Counted from the first letter of the stretch, positions 54,001 to 61,794 are shown. The stretch is 64,000 bases of DNA from Pseudomonas sp. CCI4.2 (GCF_034350045.1 NZ_CP133781.1:3892501-3956500); one strand, 5' to 3'. Translations and numbers: made by a program. Notes: generated from the letters alone by a model not told the origin.

Positions 54001-54833
54001 CCGTACAGGCCGTCGCTGCCTTGGATGAACCGGATGAGCTGAACCCGCTGGCGGCCAAGGTCCGCGAAGAACGGCTCAGGTTTGAACGCGAAGGTTTAAC
54101 CGCTGAGGACGCGTCGCGCCAAGCGGGTTGGCGTATTTTCGGCGCCAAACCGGGTGCCTACGGCGCAGGGGTGCAAGGCGCCATCGACGGGCGTTTGTGG
54201 CAAACCCGCGATGACTTGGCCGAGGTTTACCTGAATTGGGGCGGTTACGCGTACGGCGTGGCCGACGAAGGCACGCCCGCCCGGGAGCGTTTCGCCCAAC
54301 GCCTGGGCCAAGTGCAAGCGGTTCTGCAAAACCAGGACAATCGCGAGCATGACCTGCTCGATTCCAATGACTATTACCAATTCCAGGGCGGCATGCTGGC
54401 TGCGGTGGAAAGCCTCAGCGGCCAACCCGCCGCCAGCTACCACGGCGACCACAGTCAGCCGGATTTACCGAAAATTCGAACCCTTAAAGAAGAGCTGAAT
54501 CGGGTGGTGCGCTCCCGTGCGGCCAACCCGAAGTGGATCGAAGGGGTCAAACGCCACGGTTACAAAGGCGCGTTTGAGATGGCCGCAACCGTGGACTTCT
54601 TATTCGCCTTCGACGCCACGACTCAGTTGATCGACGATCATCAATACGCATTGCTGGCTGATGCATATTTGCTTGACCCATCGACCCGGGATTTTATTCA
54701 GCAGCACAATCCAGATGCACTGCGGGACATGACCGAACGCATGCTGGAGGCTCAGCAGCGCGGGCTCTGGCAAGCACCCGGCGATTACCGCCAGGCCCTG
54801 GAAAACCTGCTGCTGGACATCGAAGAACATTGA
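51069..54833 (+). CDS. cobN: Cobaltochelatase large subunit CobN
   Basis: A 1254-residue CobN/BchH-family protein, the subunit that binds hydrogenobyrinic acid a,c-diamide and cobalt and catalyses ATP-driven insertion. Family landmarks include ISLHGGIGYWRYGVERLVQL, LANYPTRDGRIGNGVGLDTP, IHVGKHGNLEWLPGKGVGLS, WGTATMRTGGDDIAQAMALM and the C-terminal KWIEGVKRHGYKGAFEMAAT. It needs AAA+ and VWA partner subunits. Here these are the ChlI/ChlD-type products encoded 19 bases downstream rather than CobS/CobT. Confidence 0.97.
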   Translation: MHLLRTQPGGFVPDDSIADLGQTPAELVILCSGDSHLALLAEAAQQLPDDYPSLRLANPMQVQNHASVDLYVDQVLRHAKVILISLHGGIGYWRYGVERLVQLAERGVKLILVPGDDRPDPELSGLSNVTAEEGERLWHFLRQGGLHNALELYRCLASRFLARDYPWAEPATLPRTAIYHPHITNANLSDWQAQWQPSQPVVGLLFYRSHLQAANTGFIDVFCARLQAQGLNPLPIAVASLKEAGCLAVVEDLFDQVRAELILNTTGFAQSSPEAPHLRPFRRNVPVIQAICAQDNEPAWQASEQGLGARDLAMHIALPELDGRIISRPISFKDLAWHSERSQSDVVCYRAQPERMDFVAELAQRWIELARLPNEQKHIALILANYPTRDGRIGNGVGLDTPAAALNILREMQAQGYLLTPLPESGTALIHALLGGVTNDLETIDQRPCEQSMALDDYWAAFSQLPLANQQAVTARWGAPQADPMFRAERMMIAGLRFGMTFVGIQPARGYQVDASAVYHDPDLVPPHGYLAFYFWLRTAYGAHAVIHVGKHGNLEWLPGKGVGLSETCWPDAVLGAMPNIYPFIVNDPGEGAQAKRRTQAVIIDHLMPPLTRAETYGPLRDLEVLADEFYEAQLLDPRRARELQRDILKLVRETHIDRELQLGEQLDSDADAGVWLPRLDTYLCDLKESQIRDGLHIFGESPSGRLRIDTLLALLRIPRGDGRGAQSSLLRALSKALDLGFDPLNCELSEPWNGPRPDALLSVSQDPWRTAGDVRERLELYAAQLIEQVLHGSPIDELSENNDLKLILHSLREVVAPRLDACGLAEMQGLLDALSGRFVPAGPSGAPSRGRLDVLPTGRNFFSVDVRNLPTTTAWRIGFQSANLLLERHLQDHGDHLRQLGLSVWGTATMRTGGDDIAQAMALMGVRPVWATGSQRVDDFEILPLSLLDRPRVDVTLRVSGFFRDAFSNLIRLFDAAVQAVAALDEPDELNPLAAKVREERLRFEREGLTAEDASRQAGWRIFGAKPGAYGAGVQGAIDGRLWQTRDDLAEVYLNWGGYAYGVADEGTPARERFAQRLGQVQAVLQNQDNREHDLLDSNDYYQFQGGMLAAVESLSGQPAASYHGDHSQPDLPKIRTLKEELNRVVRSRAANPKWIEGVKRHGYKGAFEMAATVDFLFAFDATTQLIDDHQYALLADAYLLDPSTRDFIQQHNPDALRDMTERMLEAQQRGLWQAPGDYRQALENLLLDIEEH

Positions 54834-54852
54834 TCACTTTTGAGAATTGTCC

Positions 54853-55866
54853 ATGAGCGATATCCCGCATTTCCCCCTCGCGGCAGTGGTGGGCGCCGAC
54901 GAACTCAAGTTGGCCCTGTGCTTAACAGCCATCGACCCGAGAATCGGCGGCGTGCTGATCGAAGGGCCCCGAGGCATGGCCAAATCGACCCTTGCCCGTG
55001 GGTTGGCCGATCTGCTGGCCAGCGGGCAATTCGTCACGCTGCCGTTGGGTGCGACCGAGGAGCGGCTGGTCGGGACATTGGACCTGGACGCTGCATTGAG
55101 TGAGGGGCGGGCACAGTTTTCACCGGGCGTTCTGGCCAAGGCCGACGGCGGAGTGTTGTACGTCGATGAAGTCAATCTGCTGCCAGATCCCCTGGTTGAT
55201 TTGTTGCTCGACGTCGCCGCCAGTGGCGTCAACGTTGTGGAGCGCGACGGTATCTCCCACCGTCATTCTGCGCGTTTCGTGTTGATTGGCACCATGAACC
55301 CTGCAGAAGGTGAGTTACGCCCACAGCTACTGGACCGCTTTGGCTTGAACGTAGCCCTTAGTGGGCAGACCGCGCCGGCCGAGCGTGGGCAGATTATCCG
55401 TCGACGTCTGGATTTCGATAACGACCCCGTGGCCTTTTGCGCTGCGTGGGAGACCCAGCAAGAAGCGCTGAAACAGCGCTGCGAGCAGGCCCGGGCGCTG
55501 CTACCGACCATTGCGCTGGACGACAACGCCCTGGCGCAGATCACCGAGCGCTGTTTCGAGGCCGGCGTTGATGGCATGCGGGCGGATCTGGTTTGGTTAC
55601 GGGCAGCGCGCGCCCATGCGGCGTGGCGAGGGGCATGGGAAATCGTCGACGAGGACATCAACGCAGTGGCGGAATTTGCCCTACGTCACCGGCGCCGTAA
55701 TCCACCGCCGCCGAACGAGGCCACTGCACCGCCCGTCACGGATCAGTCTCCCAACGAACAACCTGACGACACGCGTGACGGCCAGGGCAATTGGGGAGCA
55801 TTACCTGCGCAAGCCGTGCCCGTCGGCCAGCGCCGTGAAGTGCCGAGCTGGCCAAAAAAGCCGTAG
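54853..55866 (+). CDS. chlI: ChlI-type AAA+ chelatase subunit (short, unshifted product)
   Basis: A 337-residue AAA+ ATPase of the magnesium/cobalt chelatase class. Walker A is IEGPRGMAKSTLARGL (about residues 36-51), Walker B GVLYVDEVNLLPDPLVD and sensor LIGTMNPAEGELRPQLLDRF. A Pro/Asn/Gln-rich linker fills the last 50 residues and ends VPSWPKKP. The frame stops at TAG 55864 inside a -1 frameshift signal. Stopping here gives this ATPase; shifting gives a ChlD-type protein with a VWA domain. ATG 54853 is used; a TTG two codons earlier is possible. Confidence 0.92.
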   Translation: MSDIPHFPLAAVVGADELKLALCLTAIDPRIGGVLIEGPRGMAKSTLARGLADLLASGQFVTLPLGATEERLVGTLDLDAALSEGRAQFSPGVLAKADGGVLYVDEVNLLPDPLVDLLLDVAASGVNVVERDGISHRHSARFVLIGTMNPAEGELRPQLLDRFGLNVALSGQTAPAERGQIIRRRLDFDNDPVAFCAAWETQQEALKQRCEQARALLPTIALDDNALAQITERCFEAGVDGMRADLVWLRAARAHAAWRGAWEIVDEDINAVAEFALRHRRRNPPPPNEATAPPVTDQSPNEQPDDTRDGQGNWGALPAQAVPVGQRREVPSWPKKP

Positions 55867-55901
55867 GCATCCGCCCTCGTTTAGCGCTGGGGGCGGATGC
55901 C
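55854..55901 (+). promoter_or_regulatory. -1 programmed ribosomal frameshift signal (slippery site plus hairpin)
   Basis: The heptamer A AAA AAG at 55854-55860 is in register with the chlI frame (CCA AAA AAG). It is the same heptamer as in E. coli dnaX. A 5-base spacer (55861-55865) is followed by a perfect 11-bp hairpin: GGCATCCGCCC at 55866-55876 pairs with GGGCGGATGCC at 55891-55901 around a 14-base loop. The zero-frame stop TAG lies at 55864-55866. I see no strong Shine-Dalgarno-like stimulator upstream. Confidence 0.88.
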
Positions 55902-56546
55902 ACCCCCCGCCCCGGCAGCCTGATCGGCGGCAAACGCGGCGCTGCGCGGAACGGCGTCGACGGCGCAGTTCGCTGGGTACCGACCCTGTTACGGGGTCGC
56001 CCGCGTACCCGAAAAGACCTGATTCGCATGCCGCGCAGCAGCCAGCCTCAGGAATTGTGGTTGGTCATCGTCGACGCCTCGGCCTCTACTCGACGTCATC
56101 ACGCGCTGAGTCAGGCCAAAGGGTTATTAAGCCAGTTGTTCGATGACGCCTACCGCCGCCGCGTGCGCCTGGCGCTGTTGACAGCCAGTGGTGACTCACC
56201 GCGCTGGCAGCATCAAGGCCTAAAAGCCCCAGCCGGTTTGAAGCCGTGGTTGGACGACTTGGGGGCGGGGGGCGGCACCCCGCTTTTTGCTGCGTTGCAA
56301 TTGGCTATTCATTGGCTGACCGTGCGGCAACAACAGCGTCCGAACGAGCAACAACGGGTTTTAGTACTGACTGATGGCCGTGTGAAAGATATGCCGGTGA
56401 TGGCCAAGCTCGAATGCCCCAGTGTGTTGATTGATATTGAATCCGGGCCAATAAGGTTGGGAAGGGCGTTGCAACTGGCGTCGGCGCTAGGGGCGGATTA
56501 TTGCCACATTGATGCGTTGTCGATAAAGGGCATATTTGCGTGGTAA
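55860..56546 (+). CDS. chlD: ChlD-type VWA domain, expressed by -1 frameshift from chlI
   Basis: After slippage, translation continues in the -1 frame from G55860 for 228 codons (AVGIRPRLALGADATPRPGS...). With the ChlI part this makes a 564-residue ChlD-like subunit (54853-55860 joined to 55860-56546). The segment before the VWA domain (AVRWVPTLLRGRPRTRKDLI) is typical of ChlD. The VWA domain has the MIDAS motif DASAS with Asp408, Thr in GGGTPLFAAL and Asp in LVLTDGR. Read alone, the only ATG (56028) has no ribosome site and would cut off the conserved leader. The VWA subunit couples ATPase rings to CobN. Confidence 0.85.
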   Translation, partial: AVGIRPRLALGADATPRPGSLIGGKRGAARNGVDGAVRWVPTLLRGRPRTRKDLIRMPRSSQPQELWLVIVDASASTRRHHALSQAKGLLSQLFDDAYRRRVRLALLTASGDSPRWQHQGLKAPAGLKPWLDDLGAGGGTPLFAALQLAIHWLTVRQQQRPNEQQRVLVLTDGRVKDMPVMAKLECPSVLIDIESGPIRLGRALQLASALGADYCHIDALSIKGIFAW

Positions 56547-56583
56547 TAAGTGGTGTGTCAGATGGGACGTCTCGCCATAATTT

Positions 56584-56758
56584 TGTAGGAGCTGCGGAAG
56601 GCTGCGATAAGATTTCTCTGCGCCTACCCTTTCTTATCTGCCGAAGTTTCTGTGGGAGTTGGCTTGCCAACGAAAGCGTCAATGCAGGCGACCCAAATTT
56701 CAGGTTGGCATCAGCGGCGCGATGACGGGACTCTTCGCAGGCAAGCCTGCTCCCACAG
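56584..56758. repeat. Composite REP element, copy 2 (with 31007-31179)
   Basis: It shares the ordered blocks GAAGGCTGCGATAAGATTT, TTGGCTTGCCAACGAA, ATCAGCGGCGCGATGA and TTCGCAGGCAAGCCTGCTCC with the copy at 31.0 kb. It lies between the convergent chlD and the small minus-strand gene. A further half arm, CTGTAGGAGCCAACGTGTTA, is at 56853-56872. The 56547-56896 gap otherwise holds no gene. Confidence 0.8.
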
Positions 56759-56896
56759 TATCTTCTGCTGCTGTCCTGTGTTTGCTGCGCGACAGCGCGT
56801 CGTCGAAGACGTGGCGGACTCTCCTACAGTTCTCGGGCGATCCCTATAAAACCTGTAGGAGCCAACGTGTTAGCGATGCGTTGGACTTGAAGCGCC

Positions 56897-57163
56897 TCAA
56901 ACCGGCATCGACCACGGCATCAATCTGTACCCCCCCTGCCTGATCTCAGCCCGCACCTGTTCCAACAGTCGTTCCAACTGCGCAGGGTCGCAATAAACGC
57001 TGCTGGGGATTCGTTGTCGGCCAATGCTGTTATTCGTGCGGTCAATGACCGTCAAATTAAGTTCGCCGTTACCGTCTTGCGGGGCCCAGGCGACGCATTG
57101 AAAAGGTTCGAATGCATGACCCGCGATCAAAAGTGCTTCGTTAAAGCGCAATGGGGCGTTCAT
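56897..57163 (-). CDS. Small cytoplasmic protein of unknown function
   Basis: An 88-residue protein with alternating charged and hydrophobic stretches and no signal or membrane segment: FEPFQCVAWAPQDGNGELNL, TVIDRTNNSIGRQRIPSSVY, then an amphipathic helix LERLLEQVRAEIRQGGY. The start at 57163 (MNAPLRFNEAL) has GAGGAACCC upstream; a longer frame by 12 codons lacks one. I do not recognise the family. It sits between the cobalt chelatase operon and the fap regulator. Confidence 0.7.
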   Translation of the reverse strand: MNAPLRFNEALLIAGHAFEPFQCVAWAPQDGNGELNLTVIDRTNNSIGRQRIPSSVYCDPAQLERLLEQVRAEIRQGGYRLMPWSMPV

Positions 57164-57512
57164 GAGGGTTCCTCTCTGTGTCCTGAATAGTTCATTCACC
57201 GTCGATGGGCTTACCGTTCGGCTGGTTCCTTTTACTGATGATCTCAGCGTCGGGTTAAGTCACAACCCCTTGTAAAAAAATTAATAATCCAGTGTTTCAT
57301 CGGTGAGCGCCTGTGGCTGGGGATCTCCGGGCAGTACGCGATATGAAACAACCGGCTTCCTGTCATTACCGAGTTAATTCATTAGTGGTTTTAGTTAGGA
57401 AAAATATAGCTAAACAATATAAGCGCGCGTCAATGTTTTGCTAGTGTTACAGCCGGGCTTGCCAACTTACTGTTTCTAAAAGAGTTATAAAATCTGGCGT
57501 CAAGGAATCTCT
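57164..57512. other. Divergent intergenic region, 349 bases, AT-rich
   Basis: It separates the small minus-strand gene from the sigma-54 activator gene and should hold both promoters. It is clearly richer in A and T than the flanks around 57275-57480. An inverted pair TGTTTCAT (57293-57300) and ATGAAACA (57343-57350), 42 bases apart, could be a regulator site. I found no coding frame and no convincing -24/-12 element in it. Confidence 0.4.
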
Positions 57513-58838
57513 ATGCAAGAATCGGCTCCACTGCGTCGCCTGTTAGTTGTTGATCCCTGCGACGATTGTCATCGATTGATCCCCGCGCTACGCGATGCTG
57601 GGTGGGGTGTAGATAGCAGCACCTTGGAGTTGGCGGTTGAACGTTCCTGTGATGTGGGCTTGCTTCGGCTATTGCCTTATCACGTCGAACACCCGGAAGC
57701 GGTCAAGGATTTGATCACCCGCAGTCACACCGAATGGATCGCCGTGGTCAGTCCTGAAGACCTCCGGCGCCAGCAGTTCGGTGATTTCGTCTGCGAATGG
57801 TTTTTTGATTTTCATACCTTGCCGTTCGATGTTTCCCGCGTTCAGGTCACCCTTGGGCGTGCCTACGGCATGGCACGTTTGCGTGGACAGGGAGCGGTTC
57901 AAGTTCGAGAACTCGAACATGAACTGCTGGGGGAAAGCCGGCCGATCCGTGAACTGCGCAAATTACTGAGCAAACTGGCGCCCACCGAATCGCCGGTATT
58001 GATTCGTGGCGAAAGTGGCACGGGCAAAGAGTTAGTCGCTCGCACCTTGCACCAGCAGTCCCACCGCAAAGGCAAACCTTTTGTGGCGATCAACTGCGGC
58101 GCGATTCCTGAGCACCTTATTCAGTCCGAGCTGTTCGGTCACGAAAAAGGCGCGTTCACAGGGGCCCATCAACGCAAGATCGGCCGCATCGAAGCCGCCA
58201 ATGGCGGCACGTTGTTTCTCGATGAAATTGGCGACTTACCCTTGGAGTTGCAAGCCAACTTGTTGCGCTTTCTTCAGGAAAAACACATTGAGCGCGTGGG
58301 CGGTCGTGAACCTATCTCGGTCGATGTTCGGGTGTTGGCGGCGACCCATGTGGACCTCGAAGCGGCCATTGCGTTAGGCCGGTTTCGCGAAGATTTGTAT
58401 TACCGGTTAAATGTCCTGCAAGTGGGCACCGCACCGTTGCGTGAGCGCCACGGTGATTTGGCGATGCTGGCCAACCATTTTGCGCACTTTTATAGCCAGG
58501 AAACAGGCCGTCGTCCGCGTAACTTTAGTCAGGATGCGCTGGTGGCCATGGGCAAACATGACTGGCCGGGCAACGTTCGTGAACTGGCAAACCGGGTTCG
58601 TCGTGGGCTGGTGTTGGCTGAAGGTCGACAAATCGAAGCAGTTGATTTGGGGCTGGTGGGCCAGCATGAAGTGATCAGCACCATGGGCACGCTGGATGAC
58701 TATAAGTCCCGGGCCGAACGTCAGGCACTGTGTGACGTACTCACACGGCACAGCGATAACCTCAGTGTGGCCGCCAAGGTATTGGGCGTGTCGAGGCCGA
58801 CTTTTTACCGGTTGCTGCATAAACATCAGATTCGTTGA
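57513..58838 (+). CDS. Sigma-54 enhancer-binding activator with VpsR/FleQ-like N-terminus
   Basis: A 441-residue transcription activator. The N-terminal 125 residues look like a receiver-derived domain (LRRLLVVDPCDDCHRLIPAL, then WIAVVSPEDLRRQQF) without a standard phospho-site, as in VpsR and FleQ. The AAA+ domain has Walker A RGESGTGKELVARTLHQQ, the sigma-54 contact loop EKGAFTGAHQRK, Walker B GGTLFLDEIGDLPL and the Arg-finger region FREDLYYRLNVLQV. The C-terminal Fis-type HTH is LSVAAKVLGVSRPTFYRLL. It converges on the fap operon, which has a -24/-12 promoter, so it is the likely activator (inference). Confidence 0.9.
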   Translation: MQESAPLRRLLVVDPCDDCHRLIPALRDAGWGVDSSTLELAVERSCDVGLLRLLPYHVEHPEAVKDLITRSHTEWIAVVSPEDLRRQQFGDFVCEWFFDFHTLPFDVSRVQVTLGRAYGMARLRGQGAVQVRELEHELLGESRPIRELRKLLSKLAPTESPVLIRGESGTGKELVARTLHQQSHRKGKPFVAINCGAIPEHLIQSELFGHEKGAFTGAHQRKIGRIEAANGGTLFLDEIGDLPLELQANLLRFLQEKHIERVGGREPISVDVRVLAATHVDLEAAIALGRFREDLYYRLNVLQVGTAPLRERHGDLAMLANHFAHFYSQETGRRPRNFSQDALVAMGKHDWPGNVRELANRVRRGLVLAEGRQIEAVDLGLVGQHEVISTMGTLDDYKSRAERQALCDVLTRHSDNLSVAAKVLGVSRPTFYRLLHKHQIR

Positions 58839-58856
58839 AGCCTACAGGTCGTAAAC

Positions 58857-58884
58857 AAAAAGCCCGCGATGATCGCGGGCTTTT
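58857..58884. terminator. Bidirectional intrinsic terminator
   Basis: AAAAGCCCGCGA-TGA-TCGCGGGCTTTT, a perfect stem of 12 bp with A and T runs on both sides, lies between the convergent regulator gene and fapF and can end both transcripts. Confidence 0.88.
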
Positions 58885-58898
58885 CATGTAAGCCATCT

Positions 58899-60200
58899 TT
58901 AGAAGTAGTACGGGAATTTAACGCTGAAGGTGAAGTCCGGTGCGTCAGAGGTGAGGCCCACGGAAAGGTTAGGCACGATGGTCAGTTTGTCTGAGACCGC
59001 GAGGGTCATGCCGATGTTGAAGTAACCGGCGTTAGCATCGCTGTTGCTGATAGTTTGCCAGCCTGCGCCATCCTGATTGACCTTGCTTTTCATCGCGATC
59101 AAATCAGACACCGAGAACGACATGCTCATTTTTTCGTTCAGGGCGAACGCAATGCCTGCGCCTATTTGGAACGTATCGCCCAGCTTGACCTTGCCCGGCA
59201 CTTTAATGCCTTCGGTAGGGCTGATGTCGCCGAACGAATCTTGCAGGTTGTAGGTGTAAGCAATGCTGCCAAACAGCACGGCAGGGTCAATGGTTTTAAC
59301 CAGCGACAGGCCCGGCGTCACCGACCATAGGCCGTTGCCAGTCGGCAGGCTTTCGGGTGTCGAGAGGTTGTCGTTTTGGCTGGAGCGTTGCAGTTTGATG
59401 CCATACGGGTCTTTGCCCGTGGGCGCCTTGACCCGGAAGGTAAAGATCGCGTCGGGCCTGTTGGCGGTTTCATCGAGGAATTTATACGCCACCCCGAAGT
59501 TGATGTCCCCCACGGTCGGATTGCGTTTGACGTCGACTTCGGAGATGGCGGTGGACGAGTTGCCAGCCCCCGCTGAGGAGTAGGTGGTGTCGCGATAGAT
59601 GACCGGAACGTTGAGGTCGAACTGCCAACGTTGATCAAAGTTATAACGGCCGGTCAAGTCCAAGGTCCAGTTGTCAGCCTTGACTTGATCGACGCCGATG
59701 CTGCCGAGGAAGATTGAATCCAGCGCCAGGAAGCCATTGAGGATCAATTGGTGCGTGTCGTAGTGGGTATAGGTAAGGCCGGTCTCCAGGCTGAAAGTGC
59801 CGCCGCCGAAAAACCCGCTGGCCTCGTCATACAGGTTGGTCACGCTTTGCGCCGGTGCCGAATCGTCTTTCAGCGATTGCCCATACGAACTGCTGGAGGC
59901 TGATGTGCCGGGCGCGCGGGCGTCGCTGCTGGCGGTGGACACGGTGCTGCCGTTGTTGGCCGGTGTGGCCGGTGAACGAACCAGCCGTTTGGGTTGCGGC
60001 GTAGCGGGTTGGTCTTCGACCTGGCGAACCCGTTGTTCCAGCACCATTAAGGCTTTTTGCTGAACGTCGTAACGTTGTTTCAGTTCCAGAAGTTCCTGTT
60101 TCAGTGTGTCGACATCGGCATCTGTTGCCGCCTGAATAAAGGTCGCTGGCAATAGTGCACTTAAACAAACAACCGCGCGAAACGAGAACGATCGGGACAT
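58899..60200 (-). CDS. fapF: FapF outer-membrane amyloid export channel
   Basis: A 433-residue protein that forms the trimeric beta-barrel pore through which FapB, FapC and FapE leave the cell. A signal peptide (VVCLSALLPATFIQAA) is followed by a coiled coil (VDTLKQELLELKQRYDVQQK to about residue 60), a Ser/Pro/Ala-rich linker and a barrel of about 300 residues ending in Phe (VKFPYYF), as outer-membrane proteins do. The start at 60200 (MSRSFSF) has GGAAGG upstream; the frame can extend to a TTG at 60251 that overlaps fapE by 4 bases. Last gene of the operon. Confidence 0.94.
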   Translation of the reverse strand: MSRSFSFRAVVCLSALLPATFIQAATDADVDTLKQELLELKQRYDVQQKALMVLEQRVRQVEDQPATPQPKRLVRSPATPANNGSTVSTASSDARAPGTSASSSSYGQSLKDDSAPAQSVTNLYDEASGFFGGGTFSLETGLTYTHYDTHQLILNGFLALDSIFLGSIGVDQVKADNWTLDLTGRYNFDQRWQFDLNVPVIYRDTTYSSAGAGNSSTAISEVDVKRNPTVGDINFGVAYKFLDETANRPDAIFTFRVKAPTGKDPYGIKLQRSSQNDNLSTPESLPTGNGLWSVTPGLSLVKTIDPAVLFGSIAYTYNLQDSFGDISPTEGIKVPGKVKLGDTFQIGAGIAFALNEKMSMSFSVSDLIAMKSKVNQDGAGWQTISNSDANAGYFNIGMTLAVSDKLTIVPNLSVGLTSDAPDFTFSVKFPYYF

Positions 60201-60247
60201 AGTTTTTAGCCTTCCATGAGTGTCTTTTTTATGAGACAGAGCGTAGT

Positions 60248-60994
60248 TCAATAACCCAGGGATCGGAGCCCCTTTAATTGCTCAAGGTTATTATTTAATG
60301 AACCGGCGGAAGGGAGATCGTTTCGTAGCACAACATTGAGTTGCGTCAAGTTTTGAACCTGATTTCCAGCGCCGATCAGATTGACTGCTTGGCTCACACC
60401 ACCCGCGGCAATACGTTGCAAAGCATCCCCCTGATTATTAGCGGCCTGGATGGCTAACTGCACGCCACCGTTGACTGACGATACCGACAACGCACCGGCG
60501 CCATTCGCTGTGCTGAGGGTTGTTCCGCTGTTTAAGAGTTCGCCCTGATGGGTTGCAATACTGGGCACTTGTCCGTTTTGCTGGACGTTAATATCGACGG
60601 TGTTATTGGCGCTGTTGCTGTCACCCGCCGTTCGGGTGCTTTGCGCCACGCCTTGAACAGTGTTCAAACCGGCACCGCCAGTGATAGAACCGCTGCCGAT
60701 TACCGGCGTAGAACCATCACCTTTTTGATTGATAAGCGAAACGTAGAATTGAGGCTTGATAGTATTTTGTTGGACTTGCAGTGTTGTTTTTGCCCCCAGC
60801 ACATCGCCCGCGGCGTTTTGCCAGGTGCTGGTCATGGTCATTCCGAAATAAACAATTCGGTCCGGCATGACATAACGCCCGCGCAATTGGGACAGTTCCT
60901 GGTCTTTAAGTTCGATGGGTTGAAATAATGACGAGGCGTGCGTGGGTAAACTAGCGGCCAGGCAAGCGGCGGCTAACCACTGGTGCATGTTCAT
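60248..60994 (-). CDS. fapE: FapE, amyloid-associated secreted protein
   Basis: A 248-residue secreted protein, a minor component and assembly factor of Fap fibrils. A signal peptide (WLAAACLAASLPTHAS) is followed by the FapE-typical start LKDQELSQLRGRYVMPDRIV and a body of low-complexity Asn/Gln/Gly/Ser stretches (VQQNGQVPSIATHQGELLNS). The N-terminal ELSQLRGRYV resembles a motif of bacteriocin-type precursors, fitting the C39-like FapD encoded upstream. It starts 48 bases past fapD. Confidence 0.92.
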   Translation of the reverse strand: MNMHQWLAAACLAASLPTHASSLFQPIELKDQELSQLRGRYVMPDRIVYFGMTMTSTWQNAAGDVLGAKTTLQVQQNTIKPQFYVSLINQKGDGSTPVIGSGSITGGAGLNTVQGVAQSTRTAGDSNSANNTVDINVQQNGQVPSIATHQGELLNSGTTLSTANGAGALSVSSVNGGVQLAIQAANNQGDALQRIAAGGVSQAVNLIGAGNQVQNLTQLNVVLRNDLPSAGSLNNNLEQLKGLRSLGY

Positions 60995-61042
60995 GTGCGG
61001 CTCCCGGTGCTGTTTTTATTATTGGTAAATCATCAAGTGTTT

Positions 61043-61723
61043 TTAAAAGAAATCACTTTTCATAAAGCCAAAATCCAACAACTCAGCATCCCGCACCGGT
61101 TTAAAGGTGTCCAACCGACCCTTGGCAGTCACCGGCAGAGGAGGATCCAGTAAGGCGTTATTCTTGTCATACCCTGGGCCAATAACCGCGAAAATGATGC
61201 CGTTCCAACCTTTTGCAAAATCCTCGCGGGAATAACGCTTGTGACCCAATACCGGATCGCCGATATAGACCCACTCTTTTTGCGCTTTTTGCATGACTAC
61301 AAAGTGCTTGTAACCGCGAATATCCATCAGCACTACTACCGGGATGGTCAGGCGATCCAGGCTGTCTGCTGGAATGCGGTAACCGCGCGCGCGCATACCG
61401 ATGCTTTCTACATAGCGTTTCATGTCGAGCATTGAGAAGCCCTGAGTGCGCACCAGTTTCTGGTCCGCGGTCACGAGCATGCCCTCAATCAGTTGGTTTT
61501 CCGTGACATCCAGCCAATAGGCTTGACGCAATACTGTGGCCAGTGCGGCAGCGCCACAGCTGAAATCAGTTTTTTGTTCGACCAAATCGCTAAAACGACG
61601 TTCTCGAATGCTTTGAACGTGCTTATACACAAGGTTCGCTCCGGGCAACCCTGGGACCGCCATTTGGCCGGCCTGGGTCAGCCCCGCCAGAAATAACAAG
61701 CAGAAAAGGGCGCTGCTGCGCAT
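61043..61723 (-). CDS. fapD: FapD, C39-peptidase-like protein
   Basis: A 226-residue periplasmic protein with a signal peptide (LFCLLFLAGLTQAGQ) and a C39 cysteine-peptidase fold. The catalytic Cys is in KTDFSCGAAALATVL, His in DIRGYKHFVVMQKA and Asp in YIGDPVLGHKRYS. It is needed for export or processing in the Fap system; whether it cleaves FapE or others is not shown by sequence. It follows the terminator after fapC, so its expression should depend on readthrough or another promoter. Confidence 0.93.
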   Translation of the reverse strand: MRSSALFCLLFLAGLTQAGQMAVPGLPGANLVYKHVQSIRERRFSDLVEQKTDFSCGAAALATVLRQAYWLDVTENQLIEGMLVTADQKLVRTQGFSMLDMKRYVESIGMRARGYRIPADSLDRLTIPVVVLMDIRGYKHFVVMQKAQKEWVYIGDPVLGHKRYSREDFAKGWNGIIFAVIGPGYDKNNALLDPPLPVTAKGRLDTFKPVRDAELLDFGFMKSDFF

Positions 61724-61751
61724 GGTTTAAGCCTCTGCATTGTGCAGCTGG

Positions 61752-61780
61752 AAAAAAGGGGGCTCTCCAGGAGAGCCCCC
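61752..61780 (-). terminator. Intrinsic terminator between fapC and fapD
   Basis: On the minus strand, GGGGGCTCTC-CTG-GAGAGCCCCC, a perfect 10-bp GC-rich stem with a 3-base loop, is followed directly by TTTTTT. It lies 15 bases past the fapC stop and 28 before the fapD start. It should reduce transcription of fapDEF relative to fapABC. Confidence 0.88.
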
Positions 61781-61794
61781 GTTCAGCGTTGCCT

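Noticed and set aside
56028..56546. An independent VWA-domain gene starting at ATG 56028
   Set aside because: No ribosome site precedes this ATG, it would lose the conserved ChlD linker, and the same frame joins chlI exactly at a slippery heptamer with hairpin. The frameshift model explains more. Internal initiation is still possible at a low level.
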